In this document: positions 1 to 8,519 of the stretch, in pieces
Layout of the letters: the number at the start of each line of letters is the position of its first letter
How positions within the stretch are numbered: position 1 is the stretch's first letter
Origin: Actinoplanes nipponensis
GTDB lineage: Bacteria; Actinomycetota; Actinomycetes; Mycobacteriales; Micromonosporaceae
DNA: 64,000 bases
Assembly: GCF_016862275.1 (NCBI RefSeq)
Contig: NZ_BOMQ01000008.1
Location: 496,001-560,000, forward strand
Reading direction: 5' to 3'
Made by a program: the position numbers and the translations under genes
The notes under the pieces: model-generated
Told to the model about the DNA's origin: nothing
The model's database searches: none
The model's input: only the letters and a program-made list of their open reading frames with translations

Positions 1-50
1 CTGATGGGGGGCCGCGCCGCTCGCTGTGCCCGCCGGAGGGCGCTGGCCGC

Positions 51-1835
51 TCACGGCTCCAGGCGGCGGGCCGCGCAGAATGCGTTGTCGAAGGTGCCGG
101 CGTGGCCGGCCCCGATGATCTCGGCGAGCTGTTGACGCCAGTTGGGCAGCCGCGGGTAGCCGGCGGCGACCGCGGCGGCGTCGGTGGTGTTGCGCTGTCC
201 CCAGTGGATGGTCGCGCCGCGCCGCAGCGCCGCGGTCTCCAGCGCGTGCAGGATCTCCGCGTTGCCCTCGACGCCCTGCAACAGCGCGACCTCCACCGAG
301 GCGGCCGGGTCGCCCTGCTGCATGCCGAGCATCGCCGAGGTGCGCCGGGTGAAACGCAGCGAGATGTAGCCGGCCACGGTGCGGCCCGCCCGGGCGGACC
401 GGACGAAGGCGGGGAACGCGTCCTGTTCGAGGAAGTCGGCGTGCGCGTCGGTGCTCGCGTCGAAGAACACCTCCAGGGAGTCGGCCCGGTAGCACTCGCC
501 GCCGGTCTCGGCGAGATCCATGAGCTCGTACCCGACGTCGCGCCGGGTCACCGACGGGCGCGCCCGGCCGAGCACGGCCTCGACGGCCCGGCGGACCAGC
601 CCGGAGCGACCCAGCCGGTTGGCCAGGTTGCAGGCCCGGGCGACGAGGGCGCCCAGCGACACCCGCGCGAGGACGAGCAGCCCGAGCAGCCCGAGCAGGA
701 TCAGGCCGGCGAGGCCGACCAGGACGGGACCGACGACCGGGACGAACCACGACACCGCCATGACGACCACGGTCACCGCGATCAGCACCAGGACGATCGG
801 GGTGATGGTGGAGTGCCGGCAGAGCAGCCCGAAGAAGTCCGGACCCTTCGGCTCCGGGTCGCCCTCCGGTACGGGGACGGTCCAGCGGCTCGTCAGGTGG
901 CAGGTGTGGCGGCCACGCCGGTCCGCGTACGGCACGATGAGGGCCTCCACGAACCGGGTCCGCTCCGCGACGTCGCGCCCCGGGCGCGGCTGGTCGAAGC
1001 CCCGGAACGGCGCCCTCAGGCCGGCCGCCTCGTCCTCCCAGGACGACGCCCGCGTGACCTGCTCCAACCCGAACTGCCCGACCACGCGCAGGACGTACGC
1101 GTAGACGATGCCCATCCGCCCGGCGGACACCAGCACCGCGTCGAACAGCTCCGTGCAGGCGCGGTACTCGACGCCGGGCCGCAGCGCGCGGATCCGGTCC
1201 CGGTCGGTGATCGCGGTGTCCCGCTCGATCCACCAGTGCCGCCCGCCCGGCCCGACGAGCTCGACGGCCATCACCATGTCGGCCATCGGCGGGAGGTCGT
1301 GGTCGCCGCCGTGGGTGCCGGTGGAGATCGCACCGGCGAGCGTCTGACCGGCGGCGCCGCCCATGGTCGGCAGCGCCCAGCGCTGGCCCGCGCCCGGCCA
1401 CGGGCCGGCGATCGCGTCGACCGGCAGGCGCGCCCACGCGCGGTCCGCCTCCGGCAACGGCCGGCGGTCGAGGCGCAGGTTGACCTCGTGGATCAGGGCG
1501 CCGGCCTCGACGTGGTAGAAGCTGTACAACGGTCCGGCCGGGTCCTGGCCCATCAGGTCGTGGCGGGCCCGGTCGGTGAGCGCGGCGGGGATCACGTCGT
1601 AGAGGGTGGCGCGCAGGCCCCGCGTTTCGACGAGCCAGTGGCGGCACACCGCGATGTCGGAGAACGACCAGTGGCTGCCGCCGGCGCGGACCTCCGGCGG
1701 CGGCTGCCGGCGCTCGGCCGCGCCGACGATCTCGAGGAGATCCTGCCGGGTGGTGGGGTAGTAGTGCCGTTCCGGTCGCTCGACGACCACGTCGCCGGCC
1801 CAGTTGCTCCACCGTCGCCGGTCCCATCTGACCAT
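51..1835 (-). CDS. FAD-linked oxidase with an inserted membrane segment
   Basis: This 594-residue protein resembles FAD-dependent sugar-lactone/alcohol oxidases with a PCMH-type flavin domain. The N-terminus has the W-x-N-W-x-G opening common in that family, RAGGSHWSFSD near residue 50 at the flavin loop, and GQTLAGAISTGTHGG near residue 165 as the second FAD motif. A strongly hydrophobic stretch at about residues 345-400 predicts two membrane helices inside the substrate half, which is not usual for soluble family members. The ATG at 1835 follows GAGGGAGA. A GGGACC-n2-GGTCCC palindrome (1904-1917) lies 69 nt upstream, inside the 3' end of the next gene. The substrate cannot be told from sequence. 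Confidence 0.8.
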   Translation of the reverse strand: MVRWDRRRWSNWAGDVVVERPERHYYPTTRQDLLEIVGAAERRQPPPEVRAGGSHWSFSDIAVCRHWLVETRGLRATLYDVIPAALTDRARHDLMGQDPAGPLYSFYHVEAGALIHEVNLRLDRRPLPEADRAWARLPVDAIAGPWPGAGQRWALPTMGGAAGQTLAGAISTGTHGGDHDLPPMADMVMAVELVGPGGRHWWIERDTAITDRDRIRALRPGVEYRACTELFDAVLVSAGRMGIVYAYVLRVVGQFGLEQVTRASSWEDEAAGLRAPFRGFDQPRPGRDVAERTRFVEALIVPYADRRGRHTCHLTSRWTVPVPEGDPEPKGPDFFGLLCRHSTITPIVLVLIAVTVVVMAVSWFVPVVGPVLVGLAGLILLGLLGLLVLARVSLGALVARACNLANRLGRSGLVRRAVEAVLGRARPSVTRRDVGYELMDLAETGGECYRADSLEVFFDASTDAHADFLEQDAFPAFVRSARAGRTVAGYISLRFTRRTSAMLGMQQGDPAASVEVALLQGVEGNAEILHALETAALRRGATIHWGQRNTTDAAAVAAGYPRLPNWRQQLAEIIGAGHAGTFDNAFCAARRLEP

Positions 1836-1872
1836 GACCGTCGTCTCCCTCAGTCGGTCCCCGTCCGGGCCT

Positions 1873-4110
1873 CTACGGTGGCCCGGGCGCCGGGCCGGGG
1901 GAAGGGACCTGGGTCCCGGCGCCCGGTCCCAGACGCGGATGGGAGTCCGGGCCCGGATCGGTCGGCAACACGACCAGCACGCGGGCGCCGCCGCCGGGTC
2001 GCCGTCCGACGGTCCACCGCCCGCCGAGTTCCTCGGCGCGTTCCCGCATGGACAGGAACCCGCCGCCGGGCCGGAGCCGCTCCGGCAGCCCGCTGCCGTC
2101 GTCGGTGACCTCGACGGTCAGCCGCCGGTCGCGCGTCAGGCGTACGTGGCAGTGCCGCGCGCCGCCGTGGCGGGCCGCATTGTGCACGGCTTCCACGGCG
2201 ATCCAGTAGGCGGCCACCTCGACCGCCGGGGGCAGGCCGGCCAGGTCCCCGGTCACGGTGGTCGTCACGTCGAGGTGGCCCGGGGCGCGGGCCCGGACGG
2301 CTTCGGCCAGGCCGAGCTCGTCGAGCGCGGTCGGCCGCTGGTCGTCGACCAGGGCCCGGGCCTCGGCGCCCAGGTCGCGCAGCCGGCTGATGAGCGTGCG
2401 CAGGGTCGCGTCGGCGGCCGTGGGGTCGGCGCGGGCCTGCGCACGGGCGATCTCCATCTGCATGGCGTGGGCGGCCAGCGCCGGCCCGAGGCCGTCGTGC
2501 AGCCGGTGGTGCAGCCGGCGGCGTTCCTCCTCGCGGGCCAGCACCAGCTGTTCCCGGGACGCCTGCAGCCGGGCGCTCAGCAGCACTGCCGAGGCGGTGC
2601 TGCTGACCTGCCGCATCAGGGTGTCGAGCAGTTGCTGATCGGCGCGGCCGACGGGCTCGCGGCCCGGTTCCCGCTCCAGGACGAGCCGGCCCAGCACCTC
2701 GGGCCCGTGGGTCAGCTCGAGGGTGGTCGCGTTGCCGAGCGGGTGCCCGGAGGAGGCCTCGACCTCGCCCAGGTGGATGGCGGCGTACCGCAGTCGCAGG
2801 GTCCGCGCGAGCGTCTCCACCACCTGCTGCAGCACCCGGTGCGGGGCGGCCGCGGCGTCGATGGTGCCCAGGCGGGCCAGCACCTCGTAGGGATCGTCGC
2901 GGTCGCCGTACACCAGGCGTCCGGCCTGGCGGTGGATGAACCGGCGCAGCGGCTGGGCGGTGAGCGCGACGACCCCGCTGGCGACCAGCGCGGCCAGGCC
3001 CGGCCGGGGGCCCACGAGCGAGCTCAGCGCCCAGGTCGTGGTCAGGAAGATGGCCAGGACGCTGGCGGTGAGACCGCCGTAGAGCAGCGACCGGCGGACG
3101 ATCAACTCGATGTCGAACCAGCGGTACCGCAGGACGGCCGCGCCGATGGCCAGGGCCCAGGGCAGGAACAGGACGGGCACCAGGCGCTCCGGTGGGACCG
3201 GCAGCCCGAGGGCGTTGGGGATGGTCCACACCGCGACGAAGGCCGCGACGGCGCCGTAGAACGGGATGAGCACCCGGCGGGTCCGCCGCCGCGACGCCGG
3301 GGGCATGGACCGGTAGGCGAGAACCGTCAGGCCCGCACCGACGACCGGCAGCAGCGTGCTCCCGGCGAGCGACACCTGGGCGAGGCGGCCCACCGCCTCG
3401 GCGGCGCCGGCCGCGGTGGGCAGGGCCACGGTGAGGTAGGCGGCGTGCAGCAGCAGGGGCGCGGCGTACGCCGTCGCGACCAGCCGCCGGCCCGGGCGCA
3501 GCGTGGCGCCGGGCAGGATCAGCGCGAAGTGCAGGGTCGCGCCCCAGACCATGGCCAGCGCGACCTCGCCGAGGACCTGCAGCGGGGTGGGCCCCGTGGT
3601 GGCCAGGGCCACCGGGTCGGCGCCGAGCAGCCAGGCGGTCGTCCCGCAGCCGGTGAGGGCCGCGACGATCAGCAGCACCTGGGCGGCCGGGTCGCCCGGG
3701 CGGTGGGCGAAGACGAACAGGGCCATCGCCAGCAGCGCGACCAGGAACAGCACGGTGGCCAGGTTGCGGGTGACGGCGGCGCGCAGGGGGAAGCCGTGCT
3801 GCTCGGCCCGTACGTCGAGCAGGCGCTGGCCGCGCCGTACGGTGTAGACGTGCACCTCGCCGGGACGAGCCGGCGCCGAGTGCCACGCCGCGGCCGGTGG
3901 CCGTCCGTCCATCCTGGTCACCACGTCGCGGCCGCGCAGGCCCGAGCGGTCGTCGAGCACGTACCGGATGACCATCTCGTTCTGCCGCCACGGCTGGTTC
4001 GACAGCTGCACCACGCTGCCGTCCGACGGGGCGGTCGCCCGCTCGGCGATCACCGCGCCGGTGAGCAGCATCAGCAGCCCGGCCACAGCGGCGACGATCC
4101 GGGCGCTCAT
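1873..4110 (-). CDS. Sensor histidine kinase (HisKA_3 type, multi-span membrane sensor)
   Basis: This 745-residue NarL-type sensor kinase has an N-terminal signal/membrane helix and a periplasmic segment of about 100 residues with a PDZ-like GRDVVTRMDGRP motif. About six to seven membrane helices follow (residues 135-370), then a dimerisation domain with the phospho-acceptor motif RLHHRLHDGLGPALAAHAM and a C-terminal ATPase domain with the N-box (HNAARHGG), DDGSGLP and GGGFLSM boxes intact. Its ATG overlaps the stop of the M19 gene by four bases, so it is translationally coupled. The natural partner is the response regulator at 5588-6271. It is paralogous to the kinase at 6268-8424, whose boxes are degenerate. 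Confidence 0.9.
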   Translation of the reverse strand: MSARIVAAVAGLLMLLTGAVIAERATAPSDGSVVQLSNQPWRQNEMVIRYVLDDRSGLRGRDVVTRMDGRPPAAAWHSAPARPGEVHVYTVRRGQRLLDVRAEQHGFPLRAAVTRNLATVLFLVALLAMALFVFAHRPGDPAAQVLLIVAALTGCGTTAWLLGADPVALATTGPTPLQVLGEVALAMVWGATLHFALILPGATLRPGRRLVATAYAAPLLLHAAYLTVALPTAAGAAEAVGRLAQVSLAGSTLLPVVGAGLTVLAYRSMPPASRRRTRRVLIPFYGAVAAFVAVWTIPNALGLPVPPERLVPVLFLPWALAIGAAVLRYRWFDIELIVRRSLLYGGLTASVLAIFLTTTWALSSLVGPRPGLAALVASGVVALTAQPLRRFIHRQAGRLVYGDRDDPYEVLARLGTIDAAAAPHRVLQQVVETLARTLRLRYAAIHLGEVEASSGHPLGNATTLELTHGPEVLGRLVLEREPGREPVGRADQQLLDTLMRQVSSTASAVLLSARLQASREQLVLAREEERRRLHHRLHDGLGPALAAHAMQMEIARAQARADPTAADATLRTLISRLRDLGAEARALVDDQRPTALDELGLAEAVRARAPGHLDVTTTVTGDLAGLPPAVEVAAYWIAVEAVHNAARHGGARHCHVRLTRDRRLTVEVTDDGSGLPERLRPGGGFLSMRERAEELGGRWTVGRRPGGGARVLVVLPTDPGPDSHPRLGPGAGTQVPSPGPAPGPP
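1904..1917. promoter_or_regulatory. DosR/DevR-like palindrome GGGACCTGGGTCCC
   Basis: This 14-bp palindrome has the form GGGAC-n4-GTCCC, close to the box bound by DosR/DevR (NarL-type) regulators. It lies 69 nt upstream of the FAD oxidase start and inside the end of the histidine kinase gene. Similar boxes occur at 10095, 10956 and 19809. A DosR-type protein as the binder is inference. Confidence 0.4.
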
Positions 4111-5594
4111 CCGGCCTCGACGGCCCGTTCCCAGGCCCGGACGTAGCCGAGCGCCGAGTCCAGCATCGGCCGGGCCTCCGGCTCGGGCAGGCCGTGCCGG
4201 ATCAGCAGCGCGACCAGGTCGGGCAGCATGCCCACGTGCGCGACACCGTCGGTGTTGATGTCGAAGTCGCGGCCGCCGAGCCGGCCGCGGCCCAGCTGGG
4301 CGCCGCTCACCGGCGCGGTGAACGGATAGTCGAGCCGCACGCCGGCGCGCCGGGGCCGCGGCATCCCGGCGAAGCCGTTGAGGTCGGTGCCGAACGGGAT
4401 CACCGCGTCCGGCAGCAGCTCCCGCACCCGGCGGTACGCGTACAGGAACGCCTCCGCGGTGCCCTTGACATCGTCCGGCGCCGCGACCGCCGGCTGCCGC
4501 AGCTTGGGCGCCACGATGCCGCCGTGCCGGCCGATCCCGGTGACTTCCGCGTCGGTCAGCAGGAACTCGCTGCGGTCGCCGCGGGCCGCGAGGCTCCGCA
4601 GCTCGGCGTGACCGGCCACGACGGGGTAGCCGGCCGCGCCGGTCAGGCGCAGCACGTCCGCCCGGGCGGACGCCGACGCGTGATCGACGTCGATCATCAT
4701 GCCGCGCTCCATGAGCAGCCGGATGAGGGTCACGCCGAGCGGCGTGAGGCCGCCGGCGTTGCAGTGACCGCCGCGGTAGGCGTAGCCGTCGGCGGTGCGG
4801 GCGACCGTGGTCATCCGCCACACCGGCAGCGACAGCGGCGGGTTCGCCCGCGACACCGGGCCGCTGTTCCGCGACCAGTGCAGGCTCGTGGCGAAGGCCG
4901 CCCCGCCGTAGGCGCAGTCCTGCAGGTGGATCGGGAACAGGTGCCGCACCCCCAGGGCGTGGTAGCGGTCGAGCTGCGCGGCCAGGTCCCGGACCGTCGA
5001 ACGCGGCCCGACGGTGTCGCCCAGGAAGTGGTCGACCTCGATGCCGAGGACCACGGCCAGCCGGCCCTGGCCGATGGCCTCCCGGGCCTGGGCCGGCGTC
5101 TCGGCGATGCGGTACCAGCCGCGGCCCGGGCCGCCCGCCTCGGCGTCGATCATCGCCTCGAACTGTCGGGCCGCCCGTAGCTGCCGGTCGACCGCGGCCA
5201 TGTCGTGGTAGTCGTGGCCACGGGTCAGCCGTCCCAGCAGCGCGTTGTTGACGGCCGGCATGACCATCAGCCGCAGGCCGCCGTCGACGGCCCGCTTCAG
5301 GGCCGACCGCGGCACGGCCTGGTGGGTGAGGTCGTGCCAGCCCGGCCAGGCCGGGAAGTCGGGCGCGCCGTCGGTCCGGTGTCCCAGCAGGGCGGCGACG
5401 GATCCGGTCCCCAGCAACACCTGGGCGAGATTGCCGGGCAGGTCGAACAGGCCGTGCGGGCCGTGCTCGGGGCGGCAGGAGCCCAGCTCGGAGTCGGCGG
5501 CGGCCGCGGAGCCCCACAGCACCCGGCCACCGAAGGCCAGCTGAGCGAACTGATGGTTGTGCAGGTCGGCGAAGCCGCGGCCGGCGTTCACCAC
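4107..5594 (-). CDS. Peptidase M19 (membrane/renal dipeptidase)-like protein
   Basis: This 495-residue protein looks like an amidohydrolase of the peptidase M19 family. It begins with the metal-binding DLHNH motif (residues 10-14) and carries IDVDHAS, VVAGHAELR and IPFGTDLNGFAG, which fit the later metal and substrate positions of the fold. No signal peptide is visible. The gene is wedged inside a two-component operon: its start overlaps the response regulator stop by 7 nt and its end overlaps the histidine kinase start by 4 nt. That coupling suggests it acts with the signalling system, but the substrate is unknown. Two tandem GTG codons (5594 and 5591) could start it; GGAGG lies just upstream. 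Confidence 0.8.
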   Translation of the reverse strand: MVNAGRGFADLHNHQFAQLAFGGRVLWGSAAAADSELGSCRPEHGPHGLFDLPGNLAQVLLGTGSVAALLGHRTDGAPDFPAWPGWHDLTHQAVPRSALKRAVDGGLRLMVMPAVNNALLGRLTRGHDYHDMAAVDRQLRAARQFEAMIDAEAGGPGRGWYRIAETPAQAREAIGQGRLAVVLGIEVDHFLGDTVGPRSTVRDLAAQLDRYHALGVRHLFPIHLQDCAYGGAAFATSLHWSRNSGPVSRANPPLSLPVWRMTTVARTADGYAYRGGHCNAGGLTPLGVTLIRLLMERGMMIDVDHASASARADVLRLTGAAGYPVVAGHAELRSLAARGDRSEFLLTDAEVTGIGRHGGIVAPKLRQPAVAAPDDVKGTAEAFLYAYRRVRELLPDAVIPFGTDLNGFAGMPRPRRAGVRLDYPFTAPVSGAQLGRGRLGGRDFDINTDGVAHVGMLPDLVALLIRHGLPEPEARPMLDSALGYVRAWERAVEAG

Positions 5595-6271
5595 CGGCCT
5601 CCGGCGGTCCCGGTGGCGCCGCCCAGTCCCGCCTCCCGCGCCCGGACGATCGCCTCGGCCCGGTCCGCGACGTGCAGCTTGGCGAAGATGTTGGAGATGT
5701 GGTTGCGCACGGTCTTCGGACTCAACCGCAGGTGATGGGCCAGGAAAGCGTTGTTGCGGCCCTGGGCGATGAGGTCGAGGATCTCGCGTTCCCGGGCGGT
5801 CAGCACCGGAAAGGCCTCCGGCGCGCGGCTGGACCGGTCCGATCCGGCGAAGAAGGCGGAGATCCGCTTCGCGATGGCCGGACTCGTGATGAACTCGCCC
5901 CGGGCCACCGCCTGCACGGCGCGGGCCAGCTCGGCGGAGCCGGACTCCTTCACCAGGTACCCCCGCGCGCCGGCCCGGATGGCGGCGAACACCGCGTCGG
6001 TGCTCTCGTCCATGGTCAGCACGAGCACCGCGATGTGCGGGCTGCGCCCCACCACCTCACGGGTGGCCTCGACGCCGCCGACACCGGGCATCCGCAGGTC
6101 CATGATGACGACGTCCGGTTGTTCCTCCTCCGCCACCCGGATGGCGTCGTCGCTGGTGGCGACCTCGCCGATCACCTTGACGCGGTCGTCGCTCAGCTCC
6201 AGCAGCGCCCGGACGCCGGCGCGGACGGTGGGATGGTCGTCCGCGACGAGCACCCGGATTGGTTCAGTCAC
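5588..6271 (-). CDS. NarL/LuxR-family response regulator
   Basis: This 227-residue regulator has a receiver domain (residues 5-125) with the acidic pair VADDH, phospho-acceptor VIMDLRMPG (Asp near 57) and the conserved Lys in YLVKES. The C-terminal LuxR HTH (about 155-215) reads LTAREREILDLIAQG followed by SPKTVRNHISNIFAKL. The recognition helix K-T-V-R-N resembles that of DosR/DevR (K-T-V-K-N), so the GGGAC-n4-GTCCC palindromes in the window are plausible targets; this is inference. Its ATG overlaps the upstream histidine kinase stop (ATGA) and its end overlaps the M19 gene. Confidence 0.92.
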   Translation of the reverse strand: MTEPIRVLVADDHPTVRAGVRALLELSDDRVKVIGEVATSDDAIRVAEEEQPDVVIMDLRMPGVGGVEATREVVGRSPHIAVLVLTMDESTDAVFAAIRAGARGYLVKESGSAELARAVQAVARGEFITSPAIAKRISAFFAGSDRSSRAPEAFPVLTAREREILDLIAQGRNNAFLAHHLRLSPKTVRNHISNIFAKLHVADRAEAIVRAREAGLGGATGTAGGRW

Positions 6272-8424
6272 TTTTCGCCGTTCCTTCCCTCGCGGATGGG
6301 CAGCCGCGCCCGTATCGCGGTCGCCGTGGTGTGCGCCGTGCCACCCAGTTCCTCGGCTCGGTGCGTGGCGTCGGTCAGCCCCGGTCCGGCGCGGAATCCG
6401 TCGCGGTTGCTGACCTCCACGTACAGGTCACCCCGCCGGGCCAGCACCGCCCGGGACCGCGACGGCGGGTGCTCGTGCCGGGCGTGCCGGGCCGCCTCGA
6501 CGGTGATCCAGAATGCGGCCACCTCGACGGCGGCCGGCAGCGCGCCGAGTTTGTTCTCGGTCACGACGTCGAAGCCCGGCGTCGCCGTCCCGGCGCCCTC
6601 GCGCAGGCGCTGCACCCGTTCCCGGATGGCCTCGACCAGGCCCAGCTGGTCCAGCGCCGGGGGCCGCAGGCCGGCCACCAGCGCGCGGATGTCGCCGATC
6701 AGCTGCCGGGTGCTCACCGTCGTGGCGTCGAGCTGGGCGACCGCGCGCGCCGGATCCGTCGCGATCACCGCCCGGGCCCGCTCCAGGTCGCCGATCTGGG
6801 CCGCCAGGGCCGCCTCGAGGCCCCCGTGCAGGGCGTGGGCGATGCGCCGGCGTTCCTCCTCGCGCGCCAGGACCAGGGCGTGGCGCGCCTCGCGCAGGTC
6901 GGCGTTCAGCAGCACGACGGCGGCGATGCCCCCGATGTGCCGGGTCAGCGCGTCGAGCAGCCGGCGGTCGGCCGGGCCGAACGGTTCCTGGGCCCGGCCG
7001 ACGCCCAGCAGCAGGCGGCCCACCGGCGCCGGGCCCCGGCGCAGGGGGATGACGCGGGTCGGGCCGCCCGGGGTGCCCCAGCCCGCCCGGACGGTGGCCC
7101 GGCCCGGGCCGGTGCTCAGCGCGATCTCCACGTGGGCCAGCCGCAACGCTCCGGCCAGGTCCCGGGCGACCTCGGTCAGCGCCTCCCGCGGCTCCACCGC
7201 GACGTCGACCCGGCCGAGCCGGGCCACCAGGCTGTACGGATTGTCGCGCTCGCCGTAGATCAGCCGGCCGATCCGGGTCTGCAGCCGGTCCCGGATCGGC
7301 TGGACGGCGAAGGCGACCAGGCAGGTGGCCAGGACCGCGGCGAGCCCCGGCCCGGCGCCGACCAGGTTCCCGAAGACCACCCCGGCGGACAGGTAGATCG
7401 CCAGCACGCAGGCGGTGAGGCCGCCGTAGAGCAGCGAGCGCCGCAGGATGATCTCGATGTCGAACAGGCGGTAGCGCAGGATCGCCGCGGCCAGCGCCAC
7501 GACCGGCGGCAGCATGGCCGTCGGCAGGAGGGTGACGTGCAGGACCGGATCGCCGGACAGCATCGGCACGGCCCACAGCGACAGCAGCAGGACGGCGGAG
7601 ACCAGGAAGCTGACCAGCACCCAGCGCAGCCGGCGTCGCGCCTCCGGGTCGCCGGTCATCAGGTAGCCGACCAGCATCAGGCCGGCGGCGACCACGGGCA
7701 TGACCACGCTCGGCACCAGCGAGATCTGCGCGAGCCGGCCCGCCACCTCCAGCCGCCCCTCGGCCGGCGGCAGCACGACCGCCAGGTACAGGCCGTGCAG
7801 CACGAACGGCAGGGCGTACAGGGCGGCGACCACCCCGGTACGCACCCGCAGGGCCGAGCCCGGCAGCACGACGGCGAAGTGCGCGGCGGCCGCCCAGGCC
7901 AGGGCCAGGGCCGCCTCGCCGAGCACCGTGCCGGGCCGCGGTCCGCGGGTGGCGAGCCGCAGGACCGTGTCGCCCAGCAGCCACGAGGTGGTGCCCAGGC
8001 CGAACAGCGAGGCGGCGAGCAGCAGGGTACGGGCGGCCGGATCGGCGGGGCGATGCGCGAAGACGAACCAGCCGACCACGAGCATGAGCACGACCGTCAG
8101 CAGCGGGCTCCACAGGGTGCCGGCGAGCGTGGCCCAGGAGAGCGTCCCCTGCCGCACGGTGACGTCCCGGCGCACCCCGTCGCGGACGACGGAGTACACG
8201 GAGGGACCGCCGTCCGGGCCGGCCACCGCCAGCACCTCGTCGCCCGCGCGCAGGTCGTTGCAGGAGCACAGCTCGAAACCGACCGGTATCCGCCGCTGCT
8301 GCCAGACCGCATTGGAGACCTGCACGACGGTGCCGTCCGACACCGAGGACAGCCGCGTGCCGGCCACCCATCCCAGCAGCAGGATGAGCATCACGCTGGT
8401 CGCCGCGGTGAGACGCTGAGCCAT
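6268..8424 (-). CDS. Histidine kinase-like sensor with degenerate catalytic boxes
   Basis: This 718-residue protein is a paralog of the kinase at 1873-4110 with the same layout: N-terminal helix, periplasmic PDZ-like segment (VVQVSNAVWQQ, GDEVLAVAGPDGG), several membrane helices and a HisKA_3-like region. The H-box reads IAHALHGGLEAALAAQ instead of HDGLGP, so the Asp after His is lost. The ATPase domain lacks a clear N-box (EAARHARHEH), and the usual DNGxG is NRDGF. It may be a pseudokinase that dimerises with the intact kinase or senses a signal without catalysis. The ATG at 8424 is chosen because the membrane helix follows directly. The stop overlaps the regulator start. Confidence 0.85.
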   Translation of the reverse strand: MAQRLTAATSVMLILLLGWVAGTRLSSVSDGTVVQVSNAVWQQRRIPVGFELCSCNDLRAGDEVLAVAGPDGGPSVYSVVRDGVRRDVTVRQGTLSWATLAGTLWSPLLTVVLMLVVGWFVFAHRPADPAARTLLLAASLFGLGTTSWLLGDTVLRLATRGPRPGTVLGEAALALAWAAAAHFAVVLPGSALRVRTGVVAALYALPFVLHGLYLAVVLPPAEGRLEVAGRLAQISLVPSVVMPVVAAGLMLVGYLMTGDPEARRRLRWVLVSFLVSAVLLLSLWAVPMLSGDPVLHVTLLPTAMLPPVVALAAAILRYRLFDIEIILRRSLLYGGLTACVLAIYLSAGVVFGNLVGAGPGLAAVLATCLVAFAVQPIRDRLQTRIGRLIYGERDNPYSLVARLGRVDVAVEPREALTEVARDLAGALRLAHVEIALSTGPGRATVRAGWGTPGGPTRVIPLRRGPAPVGRLLLGVGRAQEPFGPADRRLLDALTRHIGGIAAVVLLNADLREARHALVLAREEERRRIAHALHGGLEAALAAQIGDLERARAVIATDPARAVAQLDATTVSTRQLIGDIRALVAGLRPPALDQLGLVEAIRERVQRLREGAGTATPGFDVVTENKLGALPAAVEVAAFWITVEAARHARHEHPPSRSRAVLARRGDLYVEVSNRDGFRAGPGLTDATHRAEELGGTAHTTATAIRARLPIREGRNGEK

Positions 8425-8519
8425 CAAAGTGCTCTCGCTCGGGTCCGGTGGTCGTTTCCTCGACGACCTCAGCGTGCGCCCGGGGCCAGGCCGTGTCACG
8501 TCCTTTACGCGACCGTATC

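Noticed and set aside
1804..4146. A 780-codon open frame on the plus strand opposite the histidine kinase
   Set aside because: Low-complexity translation without domains, antisense to a well-supported kinase.
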